Source: Bacillus niameyensis (lineage in GTDB: Bacteria; Bacillota; Bacilli; Bacillales; Bacillaceae_C). From it: a DNA stretch of 64,000 bases. A program made the position numbers and the translations under genes. The notes beneath the pieces are model-generated. The model was not told the DNA's origin and ran no database searches. It saw only the letters and a list, made by a program, of their open reading frames with translations. Below, one piece after another: positions 28,183-36,933 of the stretch (its first letter is position 1; each line of letters opens with the position of its first letter). The stretch spans positions 4,580,392 through 4,644,391 of the forward strand of contig NZ_LN831197.1 in assembly GCF_001375535.1 (NCBI RefSeq), read 5' to 3'.

Positions 28183-28698
28183 ATGTATGACCCAACCGTT
28201 TTCGAAAACCTAAAAGTGGCGTTTGAAAATCATGTGTATGATTTAGATAATTTAGATTGCGCAATAACGATAGGCAACCGGGTTGATCGAATGGATTTTT
28301 CTATTCTGACTCGGGAGTTCGCTATTCAATTTTCAAAGTTAGATCAACCAAATGTGACAGCTGAAATTGTTTTGGAAGCAAAATTGGAAGATTTAGCCGG
28401 AGAAATATTAGAGTTGCCTAACTCAAATTTTGGATGCTCACTCATGTTGCGATTCTGTAAGAAGGTTGAAGAGGTGGATATACAATGCTCGAAAATTGAG
28501 CAAACATTGAATGGGATCTGGGAAGATGAAATCGAGATATCGCAAACATTGAGTTTTAACTATAAACAAGAAGCGTCTGGATATGAGAATACGATAGAAG
28601 TAAAATTTAAGCAGAAGATGAATGAAGAAAATATGAGTGAGATAGGTGAATTTCTTCATCATGTGTTAATTACATTGGATATGTTATTTGAGATCTAA
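28183..28698 (+). CDS. hypothetical cytoplasmic protein
   Basis: A 171-residue acidic protein that I do not recognise. No signal peptide or membrane helix is visible. Alternating charged/hydrophobic strands in the middle (ISQTLSFNYKQ, TIEVKFKQ) suggest a beta-rich fold, and a C-terminal amphipathic helix reads EFLHHVLITLDML. ACGGAGG precedes the ATG, and a strong terminator follows immediately, so it is a monocistronic gene. Confidence 0.7.
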   Translation: MYDPTVFENLKVAFENHVYDLDNLDCAITIGNRVDRMDFSILTREFAIQFSKLDQPNVTAEIVLEAKLEDLAGEILELPNSNFGCSLMLRFCKKVEEVDIQCSKIEQTLNGIWEDEIEISQTLSFNYKQEASGYENTIEVKFKQKMNEENMSEIGEFLHHVLITLDMLFEI

Positions 28699-28705
28699 TA
28701 CACGG

Positions 28706-28748
28706 TAAAATACGTGCCTGTCCGTAAAAGGGTCAGGCACGTATTTTA
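28706..28748 (+). terminator. intrinsic terminator
   Basis: The perfect 14-bp arms aaaatacgtgcctg and caggcacgtatttt begin eight bases after the stop of the hypothetical gene. Confidence 0.9.
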
Positions 28749-28849
28749 GGCTGTACCCTCAAAATGGGATGAGAAAAAGTAGGGAAAAAGAGGGTTTTCT
28801 AGGTAGTATTGCAAGTGTTCACAAAGAGGTAGTTAGACTTTCCATTCAG

Positions 28850-29233
28850 CTATTTTGCACGTTTTAATTTCCGGATGTCAGCCTTAACGTCTAAATAATC
28901 TTCATTGAGTACAAGAACTTTCGTTTCAAGCTCATCAATTTGATCACTTAAATTTTCTTCAACGCTAGTAATTCGATCCATTACTTTCACATGATTTTCT
29001 TCTACTTGTTTTGCTAACCCATCGACACGTTCAGAAAGCCCGTCAAAACGATCGGAAAGCCCGTCAAAACGATCGGAAAGTCCATCAACTCGATTGGAAA
29101 GTCCATCAACTCGATCCGAGAGTCCATTAACCTGGTTGGAAAGCCCGTCAGCGCGACTAGATAGATCTTTTACTTGTTGTGAAGACTCTAGTACAGCTTG
29201 CAAAATCATTTCCAGACTTACTGGTTGGTTCAT
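28850..29233 (-). CDS. coiled-coil protein with heptad repeats
   Basis: A 127-residue protein whose residues about 25-75 are tandem heptads of the form VDGLSDR/FDGLSDR, followed by a longer coiled coil (DQIDELETKVL). It should form an extended alpha-helical bundle; the function is unknown. AAGGGGG upstream supports the ATG at 29233; the open frame to 29338 has no ribosome site. The repeats are encoded by 21-base direct repeats. Confidence 0.7.
   Translation of the reverse strand: MNQPVSLEMILQAVLESSQQVKDLSSRADGLSNQVNGLSDRVDGLSNRVDGLSDRFDGLSDRFDGLSERVDGLAKQVEENHVKVMDRITSVEENLSDQIDELETKVLVLNEDYLDVKADIRKLKRAK
29013..29159. repeat. 21-bp tandem repeats inside coiled-coil gene
   Basis: Seven units of 21 bases run from 29013 to 29159. 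Two adjacent units (29034-29054 and 29055-29075) are identical, and the others differ at several positions. Each unit encodes one heptad, so copy-number change keeps the frame. Confidence 0.8.
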
Positions 29234-29437
29234 CTTGCACACCCCCTTACAAATCTTATTTTCTATTATAGCCGAAATTGTCGAAGATTGCTTTCCTTTT
29301 TTGAATGTGATATTTATTGTTGCTAACAACAATTTCAAAAAGAATAACCACTAAAAATCCATCATACAAATAAAAGAGCGATCCCTGGTGATTTATGAGA
29401 CACTTCTGTAGTATAGGCAATTAAAGGGAGGGATTTT

Positions 29438-30559
29438 ATGTTAGCCATTACAAACGCTACCATTTATGAAGGAACTGGAAATATATTGAAGGGCAGAACG
29501 ATCCTTGTCAAAGAAGGGATCTTTGAAATGGTTTCATCACTGGAAAAAGTTCCATTTAATTATAAAATAATTGATGCTGCAGGGAAAATTGTGACACCTG
29601 GTCTTATTGATGTGCATACTCATCTTGGTGTTTCTGAACAGGGTGTTGGAAAAGAAGGCAGTGATTTCAATGAAACAAGTAGCCCGGTTACCCCGCAAGT
29701 ACGGGCGATTGATGGGATTAATCCATTGGAAAGCGGGTTCGAGGATGCAAGGAAATCTGGGATTACGACTGTTCAAGTAATGCCTGGGAGCGCCAATGTG
29801 ATCGGTGGAGAAATGGTTGTTTTAAAAACAGTCGGTACAATTGTAGATGAAATGATTTTAAGAGAACCATCTGGCATGAAAGCAGCACTAGGCGAAAATC
29901 CGAAACGAGTGCATGGTGATAAAGGTAAAATGCCTATTACAAGAATGGGAATTGCTGCTAAACTAAGAGAAACATTGATAGAAGCACAAAACTATTTATA
30001 TAGTGATGATAGAAATAGAAAATTAGGAATGGAAAATTTAGTCAAAGTCCTTCAAGGGAAAATTCCACTTCGCATCCATGCTCATCGTGCAGATGATATT
30101 GTAACGGCCCTAAGAATTAAACGTGAGTTTGAAATTGATATTACGATCGAACATTGTACGGAAGGCCATAAAATTGCTGAGTTTATTGCGAGTCATGATG
30201 TGCGAGTTTCTGTTGGTCCAACATTGTCCACCCGTTCTAAAGTAGAACTTCAAGACAAAGGCTGGTCTACGGTTAAAACATTGCTTGATGCAGGTGTTCC
30301 ATGCTCGATCACAACTGATCATCCTGTGATTGGCATCGAATACTTAATAACAAGTGCCATCCACGCTATCCGTGGTGGAATTTCCGAACAACAAGCTTTG
30401 CAGGCTTTGACTTTAGATGCGGCGAAGCATTTAGGGGTGGAAGATCGTGTTGGATCAATTGAAGCTGGAAAAGATGCCGATTTTGTTATCTGGTCCGGGA
30501 ATCCATTCGATCTGAGAAATAGAGTGGAGAAAGTGTTTATTAATGGCGAACCTATCTAG
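29438..30559 (+). CDS. metal-dependent amidohydrolase (imidazolonepropionase-related)
   Basis: An amidohydrolase-superfamily enzyme of 373 residues. Metal-binding motifs are VHTHLG near residue 60, IHAHRADD in the middle (H), IEHCTEGH (H) and TTDHPVIG (the catalytic Asp). The C-terminal barrel closure reads VGSIEAGKDADFVIW. It belongs to the broad group of cyclic-amide hydrolases and is not a clear orthologue of HutI. There is no signal peptide. GGGAGG precedes the ATG. It appears monocistronic and the substrate is unknown. Confidence 0.82.
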   Translation: MLAITNATIYEGTGNILKGRTILVKEGIFEMVSSLEKVPFNYKIIDAAGKIVTPGLIDVHTHLGVSEQGVGKEGSDFNETSSPVTPQVRAIDGINPLESGFEDARKSGITTVQVMPGSANVIGGEMVVLKTVGTIVDEMILREPSGMKAALGENPKRVHGDKGKMPITRMGIAAKLRETLIEAQNYLYSDDRNRKLGMENLVKVLQGKIPLRIHAHRADDIVTALRIKREFEIDITIEHCTEGHKIAEFIASHDVRVSVGPTLSTRSKVELQDKGWSTVKTLLDAGVPCSITTDHPVIGIEYLITSAIHAIRGGISEQQALQALTLDAAKHLGVEDRVGSIEAGKDADFVIWSGNPFDLRNRVEKVFINGEPI

Positions 30560-30704
30560 GTTATTTTTTACAAAGGCTTGAATCCATAAATACTCCCTGC
30601 TTTAAAGGAGAAAGGCTTTACAAATGAAATGAGGTAGCCTCTTTGCACATTTTTTCTATATAATAGAAATAGAATGCTTGAGCATCGGGGGGAGTGAGAT
30701 TCAA

Positions 30705-31412
30705 GTGGATATAGTACTAAACAAGATTTTTGTTGGAAAGCCAAAAACAGTTGGGAATAAAGAGGCAAAAGAACCGATGGATCGTGAATGGACGAGTGGG
30801 ATTTTTAAAGAACCAATTCATGGACCTGTCTGGGTAAGTAAAACTAATGTAGCAGGGGATGGTCAAGCCGATCTCAAAAATCATGGAGGTCCGGAAAAAG
30901 CCGTATTTGCATATCCTTCTAATCACTATACATACTGGCAAGAGAAAGAAAATTTTACAAATATCGTGATAGGTGGAATGGGTGAAAACTTTTCCATTGA
31001 GGGAATTGGAGAAGCAGATATTTGCATTGGTGATACTTACCAAATCGGTGAGGCGATTGTCCAAGTTTCGCAACCAAGACAGCCTTGTTGGAAGCCTGCT
31101 CGCCGTTTTAAAATAAAAAATTTAGCCTTGTTAATACAAGATACCGGGAGAACGGGTTGGTATTTTCGCGTCTTGCAAGAAGGGTATGTTGAGGAAGGGA
31201 AAAGTTTTCGTTTACTAGAGCGGCCTTATCCAGAATGGACGATCGCGAAGTGCAACTATATAATGCATGTTGATCGAGAAAATATCGAAAAATCACGAGA
31301 ACTTGCCAATAACGCCTTGCTTGCTTCCAATTGGAAGAAAACTTTAACAAAGCGGGTGGAAAAAGGTGAGTCTTCGAATGTTCGAAAAAGGGTCATTGGA
31401 CCAAATGAATAA
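30705..31412 (+). CDS. MOSC domain protein (YflK/YiiM-like)
   Basis: A 235-residue protein with a MOSC domain and the 3-alpha domain typical of YiiM/YflK. The conserved cysteine expected to bind the molybdenum cofactor is in the QPRQPCWKPARRF motif, and GDGQADLKNHGG is the other family hallmark. It may reduce N-hydroxylated compounds or deliver molybdenum cofactor. The GTG at 30705 follows GGGGGGAG by ten bases; an upstream TTG lacks a ribosome site. Confidence 0.88.
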   Translation: MDIVLNKIFVGKPKTVGNKEAKEPMDREWTSGIFKEPIHGPVWVSKTNVAGDGQADLKNHGGPEKAVFAYPSNHYTYWQEKENFTNIVIGGMGENFSIEGIGEADICIGDTYQIGEAIVQVSQPRQPCWKPARRFKIKNLALLIQDTGRTGWYFRVLQEGYVEEGKSFRLLERPYPEWTIAKCNYIMHVDRENIEKSRELANNALLASNWKKTLTKRVEKGESSNVRKRVIGPNE

Positions 31413-31419
31413 TCAAGAA

Positions 31420-31463
31420 AGAGCTGTCTAAAAGGTTATTGCTTTAACCTTTTAGACAGCTCT
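31420..31463. terminator. bidirectional terminator with 19-bp perfect stem
   Basis: AGAGCTGTCTAAAAGGTTA and its exact complement flank a six-base loop between the convergent MOSC and pbuE genes. T-rich sequence lies inside the stem ends rather than in a long tail. Confidence 0.8.
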
Positions 31464-31466
31464 ACT

Positions 31467-32639
31467 TTAATTTGTGATCGTTTCCGTTTGCCTAAGCTCT
31501 GTTCGCATACTTAATGATACGAGCGCAGAAATAAAGGCAATCATTACAACCCCGGCACCAACGGAAGCAGTGAAGGTAACAGAACCAGTGTGCTCCATCA
31601 CTAAGCCCCCAATGCCTGAACCTAGTGCAATCCCTATTTGTAAAGCAGAGTTATTAAAACTTTGGTGAATGTCAGAAGTGTAACGGTCTGACTGGATAAT
31701 ATAATCTTGCAGTGGTGGGGCAAGACTCCAACTTAGTGCTCCCCATATCATCATTACGATAAGAAAGATCGGAAATGAAAAAGTGAAGTGGGGAAGCAAG
31801 AATAAAACAAGGGCAAATGCACCAATAACGATTAATATGCTTTTCGTTGCACCAATGCGAGCGGCAAGTCCGCCTCCGAATGCTCCGCCTCCAACAGCAG
31901 CAAGTCCAAACAGAAAATAACAAATACTAATCCAATATTGATTTAAATGTAAAGTCGACTCTAAAAATGGTGTAAAGTACGCGTATAAGCTGTAATGTCC
32001 AGCTAACATGAACAACATCGCGAAGTGAGCAGCAGCCATTTTTTTATTAGCTAGTGCCTTAATTTGTACAGATAAAGGCTGACTCTTCTCAGATGGGATT
32101 TTATCTAAGAAAGCATATATGAGAACAATGGAGCCGATTGTAAGTATAGCAATCCCAAGAAAAACAGTACGCCAACCGAATGTATTCGTGATGAGAATTC
32201 CAAGGGGCACACCGAGTACAAGGGATGAACTGATTCCCATATAAATAACTCCTAATGCTTTTGCTCTTTGGGCAGGTTTTACAACTTTCGCTGTCATTGT
32301 TAAGGAAAGCACGATGACCAAAGCGGCACTCATGGCTGTAATCACTCTTGCTATCATAATAAGTGTAAAAGTTGGACTGAAGTAGGTAATGACATTCCCA
32401 ATAAAAAAGATTGACAACGTCATTAAATATAATTTTTTTCGCTCTATTTTCGCTGTTATCGATAAGAGGACAGGTCCAGCAATTGCATAAACGAGAGCAT
32501 AAATCGTGATCAACTGTCCTGCAGTTCCGATCGTAACATGTAAATCATCAGCTATGATGGGCAAAATTCCACCTACAATTAACTCGACTAAACCTACAAT
32601 AATCGTAGATGCTGCCAGAATAAAAACTTTTAAATTCAT
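31467..32639 (-). CDS. pbuE: purine base/nucleoside efflux pump PbuE
   Basis: A 12-helix MFS exporter of 390 residues closely matching B. subtilis PbuE (YdhL), which extrudes hypoxanthine, adenine and related nucleosides. Shared segments include AASTI-VGLVELIVGGILP in helix 1, TAKIERKKLYL in the helix 2-3 loop and DIHQSFNNSALQ before helix 11. GGAGGAG precedes the ATG. The leader carries a purine riboswitch, as in B. subtilis. The gene is monocistronic and ends at a strong shared terminator. Confidence 0.92.
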   Translation of the reverse strand: MNLKVFILAASTIIVGLVELIVGGILPIIADDLHVTIGTAGQLITIYALVYAIAGPVLLSITAKIERKKLYLMTLSIFFIGNVITYFSPTFTLIMIARVITAMSAALVIVLSLTMTAKVVKPAQRAKALGVIYMGISSSLVLGVPLGILITNTFGWRTVFLGIAILTIGSIVLIYAFLDKIPSEKSQPLSVQIKALANKKMAAAHFAMLFMLAGHYSLYAYFTPFLESTLHLNQYWISICYFLFGLAAVGGGAFGGGLAARIGATKSILIVIGAFALVLFLLPHFTFSFPIFLIVMMIWGALSWSLAPPLQDYIIQSDRYTSDIHQSFNNSALQIGIALGSGIGGLVMEHTGSVTFTASVGAGVVMIAFISALVSLSMRTELRQTETITN

Positions 32640-32673
32640 CTAAACTCCTCCAAATTCCTTCAATCAATAACAC

Positions 32674-32768
32674 AAAAAATCCCAACTACAAGATGGTGCT
32701 TTTGTAGTCAGGATTTAAATGGTTCCTGGTAGAGACCCTCAAACCTTATTATTGAGGTTATACAAAAA
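32674..32768 (-). ncRNA. purine riboswitch upstream of pbuE, guanine-type specificity base
   Basis: On the minus strand the aptamer has P1 (TTTTGTA 32767-32761 with TACAAAA 32706-32700), P2 (CCTCAA 757-752 with TTGAGG 742-737), P3 (CAGGA 728-724 with TCCTG 713-709), loop GG/CC for the kissing contact and the J2/3 core TCTACC. The specificity base in J3/1 is C (minus-strand C at 32707, within GACTAC), the guanine-type base; adenine aptamers have U. The P1/P3 3' strands can instead form a terminator (32702-32714 with 32679-32691, then six T), so ligand binding should turn transcription on. Confidence 0.92.
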
Positions 32769-32978
32769 AATATATTTACCATTGTACAATCTATCATGCT
32801 TTTTCATAAAATTCAAGGGTCTGTGCTTTAGAGATTGATAGGAAACTATTGTGAAAATATGATAATTAATATATCAGCAAAATTGTCCATCACAACATCT
32901 TCCTAAGAATAAAATGAATTTATATTGATGGAAAGTAAAGACTATACACATGAACAATATCCTTATCGAGGTGGAAGG

Positions 32979-33689
32979 ATGCCGGATTATATTGAAGTTA
33001 TTTTAAGATCATTACTTGCTTTCGGTCTTTTGCTAATTGGAGCTCGCATATTAGGAAAACAAACAGTGTCACGAATGACGATGTTTGATTTTGTAACAGT
33101 GATATCTTTAGGGGCAATCGCGGCAAATTTAGCTTTTAATATATCAATGAAGTTATATCAGACATTTATAGCTCTCTCTTTATTTGTTGGAATTAGCTTT
33201 CTAATAGCGATATTTTCTTTGAAAAGCCAAAAGGCTCGTAAGTTTTTTGCTGGGGATCCAACGATCGTTATTCAAAACGGAAAAATATTGGAAAATAATA
33301 TGAAAAAGATGCGTTACACAATTGATTATTTAAGTCAGCAATTAAGAGAAAAAGATGTTTTTCGTATAGAGGAAGTACTTTTTGCAATAGTTGAAACGAA
33401 TGGAACTTTAACAGTTCTCAAAAAACCGCAATTTCGAAATGTTACAAGGCAGGATTTAGCTTTAACAGTTAACCCTGAACAGAGATTGCCTATAGAGCTA
33501 ATAATGGATGGGGAAATTATCCAAGAAAATTTAAAACAAAATAATCTTTCTCAAGAATGGCTTCATACCGAATTACAAAAACGCCATGTCACTGTAGGTG
33601 AGGTTGTATATGCAGTATTGGCTATAAATGGGAACATCTACATAGACCAATATGATGATCAAATTCACTCACCAATGGATCGGGAATAA
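32979..33689 (+). CDS. DUF421 domain membrane protein (YetF-like)
   Basis: A 236-residue protein with three N-terminal helices (to about residue 80), followed by a cytoplasmic DUF421 domain with the G-x-P-x-x-x-I-x-x-G-K motif (DPTIVIQNGK), an IEEVLFAIVETNGTL strand-turn and IELIMDGEI. YetF-type proteins of Bacillus are inner-membrane proteins, often sporulation- or stress-linked; the exact role is unknown. GAGGTGGAAGG lies before the ATG at 32979. The frame is open to 32925, but that extension is hydrophilic and has no ribosome site. Confidence 0.85.
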   Translation: MPDYIEVILRSLLAFGLLLIGARILGKQTVSRMTMFDFVTVISLGAIAANLAFNISMKLYQTFIALSLFVGISFLIAIFSLKSQKARKFFAGDPTIVIQNGKILENNMKKMRYTIDYLSQQLREKDVFRIEEVLFAIVETNGTLTVLKKPQFRNVTRQDLALTVNPEQRLPIELIMDGEIIQENLKQNNLSQEWLHTELQKRHVTVGEVVYAVLAINGNIYIDQYDDQIHSPMDRE

Positions 33690-34046
33690 GGAGGCAGCCC
33701 ATGACTAAATTCAGGACTGCCCGATAAATTCTAAGATTACAATTTAAATTGTTGGACTAGCTCATTTACTTTGACATTGGGGGAAGAACATATACTCATT
33801 GCGAGAATTAATGAATCTGTATCGGAATTAAGTGAGGTGCAGGAGTTAAAGCAGAGGGTAAATATGTACATAGACAAATATGAAGAACCGAATGACTCGA
33901 TTTAGAATTAGCAAAAGTTTCAGAGGAATATATCATGTAACATTGCATAAGAAAAATCCTATTAGTGGGGGTAAACGTTATTCACAACAACATCGCTTTA
34001 GACATATAGATAAATGGGATAAATATCAGATTAGGAGGATGTCTAA
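33690..34046. other. intergenic region with a possible gene remnant
   Basis: A short frame from TTG 33777 to the stop at 33905 encodes about 42 acidic residues of protein-like composition (SVSELSEVQELKQRVN), without a convincing ribosome site. It could be a gene fragment. No other feature is seen. Confidence 0.35.
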
Positions 34047-34298
34047 ATGTACGGGAATTATTACCCCCACCCAGTCCATACCCCGATGGTTAGACAGAGA
34101 GTTTCGTTGCAACAGGCTCAGGATATTGCGCTAAAGCGTGTGCCAGGTCAAGTTTTACACGTTGACATGGATCTAGATCATGGAGTTCTCGTGTATGAAA
34201 TTTTTATATTAACTTCACAAAATCGGATGTTTGAGGTAGAAGTTCTTGCAAAGTCCGGGAAGATCCTAAAAGTTGAAGAAGAAGATGATTTTGATTGA
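34047..34298 (+). CDS. small PepSY-domain protein
   Basis: An 83-residue protein. After a short tyrosine/proline-rich start it reads VSLQQAQDIALKRVPGQVL and then alternating strands ending VLAKSGKILKVEEED, the PepSY fold seen as a peptidase-inhibitor-like domain. No signal peptide is visible. TAGGAGG precedes the ATG, and a strong terminator follows. The function is unknown. The overlapping frame at 33880-34134 is not supported. Confidence 0.78.
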   Translation: MYGNYYPHPVHTPMVRQRVSLQQAQDIALKRVPGQVLHVDMDLDHGVLVYEIFILTSQNRMFEVEVLAKSGKILKVEEEDDFD

Positions 34299-34310
34299 AA
34301 TTTATTTGAG

Positions 34311-34345
34311 AACGATGCTTAGAATAAATGAGCATCGTTTTTTTA
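34311..34345 (+). terminator. intrinsic terminator
   Basis: The perfect arms AACGATGCT and AGCATCGTT are followed by seven T after the PepSY gene. Confidence 0.9.
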
Positions 34346-34521
34346 TATTCTAAAAAAGCGGATTATCATTCATTTGACATACCTTACAAGGCAGGAATAC
34401 AAGGGAAAGACCAGGAATTGTGTTGAGAGATAGAAGAGAACGTCAACTAGGGAAAACGTACGTTTCTATTTACCTACACTCTATGATAAACTTAATGTAT
34501 ATAAAACCATTAGGTGATCAG

Positions 34522-36807
34522 ATGACAAAGTTGATAAAAATAGCGGCGAGAACGCTAGTAGAATATGTATTTCGCACTGGTAGTATTGAGTCGGGGTTTC
34601 GCACGGCAGCCCCACTTCATAATGGGACGAAAATTCATCAAAAAATTCAAAAGACCTATCGTGAGACGGACCAAAAGGAAGTATATTTGGAAACTGAAAT
34701 ATCGTTGGATGGGCTCACCTTTCAAATTGATGGACGTTGCGACGGTCTGTTAATGGATGAAGATGGTGAAATCACTATTGATGAAATTAAATCTACTTCC
34801 CATTCACTTGAACGAATTACAGAGGAAACTCATCCTGTTCATTGGGCACAGGCGATTGTCTATGCCTACATTTACGCGAAAGATCATCATTTAGATAAAA
34901 TGAATATTCAACTAACGTACGTTCAAGTTCGTACAGAGGAACAAAAAGATTTCCAACGAAGTATGACATACAACGAGCTAGAGAGCTTTGTCATGGATGT
35001 GGTAGCGCGCTATGCTTCTTATGCTCGTTTAAGAATAAAGCTTCGAGAAAAAAGGAATGAGAGTGCGTTATCATTAGCATTTCCCTTTATACAATATCGC
35101 GAAGGACAGCGTAAACTAGCAGGAGCTGTCTATAAAACAATTCAAGAAAAAAAGACGTTGTTTGCTAAAGCATCTACAGGAATTGGCAAAACTATTTCTA
35201 CTATTTTTCCAGCAGTGAAGGCGATTGGTGAAGGACATTTAGAACGGATTTTTTACTTGACCGCCAAAACGATTACTCGCACGAGTGCTGAGGAGGCTTT
35301 TCGTCTTCTACAAGCTAAGGGGCTTGAGCTCACCGTTGTGACGATCACCGCAAAGGAAAAAATTTGTTTTCAGGAAAAAGTAAAGTGCGATAAAGCCGAA
35401 TGTCCATTTGCCGATGGTTACTATGATCGAATTAATGGTGCTATTTCCGATATTTTGGAACATGAATCCTTGTTAACGCGGCCTGTCATCGAAAAATATG
35501 CACGGAAACATATGGTATGTCCTTTTGAATATTCATTGGATTTAGCCTATGCCGCGGATGTTGTCATCTGTGATTATAATTATATTTTTGACCCGAGAGT
35601 ATCTTTACAAAGATTATTTGAGGAGCAGAAGAAAAAGACGGTGCTTTTAATTGATGAGGCCCATAATCTAGTGGATCGAGCTAGAGAGATGTATTCAGCA
35701 ACAGTTGAGAAAGCCCATTTTCTCGATTTATATCGGCTCTATAAAGGAGAGAAAAAGGAAATTGCGAAGTCGGCCAAAGCGGTGAATGATCATTTATTAA
35801 AAAAGAAAAAGGAAAATGAACTGCTTGAAAAAGAATTGGATGATCAGCTTGTAAAGTTAGTCGATGCATTCGCCTTTCATGCTGAAGAAGAGTTAACAAA
35901 AGATGGTGAGGCGGGCGAACTTTTGCTTGATACATATTTCAAAGCACAGGCATTTGGTAAAATTGCTAAGCTTTATGATGAGAAATTCACAAGTTATTTA
36001 ACTATCGACGGCAGTAATGTCGAGTTGAAATTATTTTGCCTTGATCCGTCTTCACAACTTGAGAAAATGGGGAAAGGTTTTCGAGCGAAAGTGTTCTTTT
36101 CAGCGACATTAACTCCAGCAGGTTATTATATGAACTTGCTAGGCGGGCGAGAAGATGATTATGTACTTTCCATTCCATCACCATTTGACCGAGATCATGC
36201 GGAAGTGATCATTCAGCCACTATCAACTAGATACCGTGATCGCGAACGAACTTTACAACCAATGGTGCAGTTTATCATTGATTTGGTAAAGCAGAAAGCT
36301 GGAAATTTTCTAGTCTTTTTCCCGTCATATCAATATATGCGCACCGTTTATGAGCAATTTATAGAGAAGGTTCCTGATGAAAGAACGATTGTACAAGATG
36401 TTGGTATGACGGAGGAGGAACGCGAAGCTTTTCTCGAAGCTTTCCAAAAGAATAATGACCGAACAGACCGATTGCTCGGTTTTGCTGTACTAGGCGGAAT
36501 TTTTTCGGAAGGGATCGATTTAAAAGGGGAGAGGTTACAAGGGGTTATCATTGTAGGCGTTGGCTTGCCGCAAATTGGCTTAGAGCGTGATATTATCAAA
36601 GATTATTTTCAAGCGGTCGGTAGAAATGGCTATGATTATGCGTATGTCTATCCAGGAATGAATAAAGTGTTGCAAGCGGGCGGAAGACTGATTCGGACGG
36701 AATCGGATCGTGGTGTTATTGCGTTGATCGATGATCGATTTTTGCAACCGAAATACAAAGCAATGTTACCGTATGAATGGCAACATTTTTATACTGGTTT
36801 ACAATAA
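34522..36807 (+). CDS. RecB-like nuclease fused to DinG/XPD-family DNA helicase
   Basis: This 761-residue protein joins two domains. Residues about 1-180 carry the PD-(D/E)XK nuclease motifs of the RecB/AddB type: GTKIHQKI, IDGRCDG (D70/D74), DEIKS (E88, K90) and QAIVYAY (Q110, Y114). Residues about 190-761 are a superfamily 2 helicase of the DinG/XPD type, with Walker A STGIGKT (218-224), four cysteines (C282, C289, C294, C333) fit for an Fe-S cluster, DEAH (378-381), FSATLT, and motif VI QAVGRNG with GGRLIRTE. TAGGTG precedes the ATG at 34522; an upstream start at 34420 lacks a site. It probably cuts and unwinds branched DNA; its role is unknown. Confidence 0.85.
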   Translation: MTKLIKIAARTLVEYVFRTGSIESGFRTAAPLHNGTKIHQKIQKTYRETDQKEVYLETEISLDGLTFQIDGRCDGLLMDEDGEITIDEIKSTSHSLERITEETHPVHWAQAIVYAYIYAKDHHLDKMNIQLTYVQVRTEEQKDFQRSMTYNELESFVMDVVARYASYARLRIKLREKRNESALSLAFPFIQYREGQRKLAGAVYKTIQEKKTLFAKASTGIGKTISTIFPAVKAIGEGHLERIFYLTAKTITRTSAEEAFRLLQAKGLELTVVTITAKEKICFQEKVKCDKAECPFADGYYDRINGAISDILEHESLLTRPVIEKYARKHMVCPFEYSLDLAYAADVVICDYNYIFDPRVSLQRLFEEQKKKTVLLIDEAHNLVDRAREMYSATVEKAHFLDLYRLYKGEKKEIAKSAKAVNDHLLKKKKENELLEKELDDQLVKLVDAFAFHAEEELTKDGEAGELLLDTYFKAQAFGKIAKLYDEKFTSYLTIDGSNVELKLFCLDPSSQLEKMGKGFRAKVFFSATLTPAGYYMNLLGGREDDYVLSIPSPFDRDHAEVIIQPLSTRYRDRERTLQPMVQFIIDLVKQKAGNFLVFFPSYQYMRTVYEQFIEKVPDERTIVQDVGMTEEEREAFLEAFQKNNDRTDRLLGFAVLGGIFSEGIDLKGERLQGVIIVGVGLPQIGLERDIIKDYFQAVGRNGYDYAYVYPGMNKVLQAGGRLIRTESDRGVIALIDDRFLQPKYKAMLPYEWQHFYTGLQ

Positions 36808-36933
36808 AATATTCACTAAGAAAGAAAATACACTTCAAATTTTGAGCCTATCTCCAGTTTTGTGTAAAATGGAAGATATGCAAATATTAGGGTAAAATGG
36901 TTAAAGCATTTTGATTGTAAGGAGGTGTGCGAC

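Noticed and set aside
33880..34134. ORF of 84 codons
   Set aside because: It overlaps the better-supported PepSY gene (34047-34298, with TAGGAGG), is basic without domain pattern and has no ribosome site.
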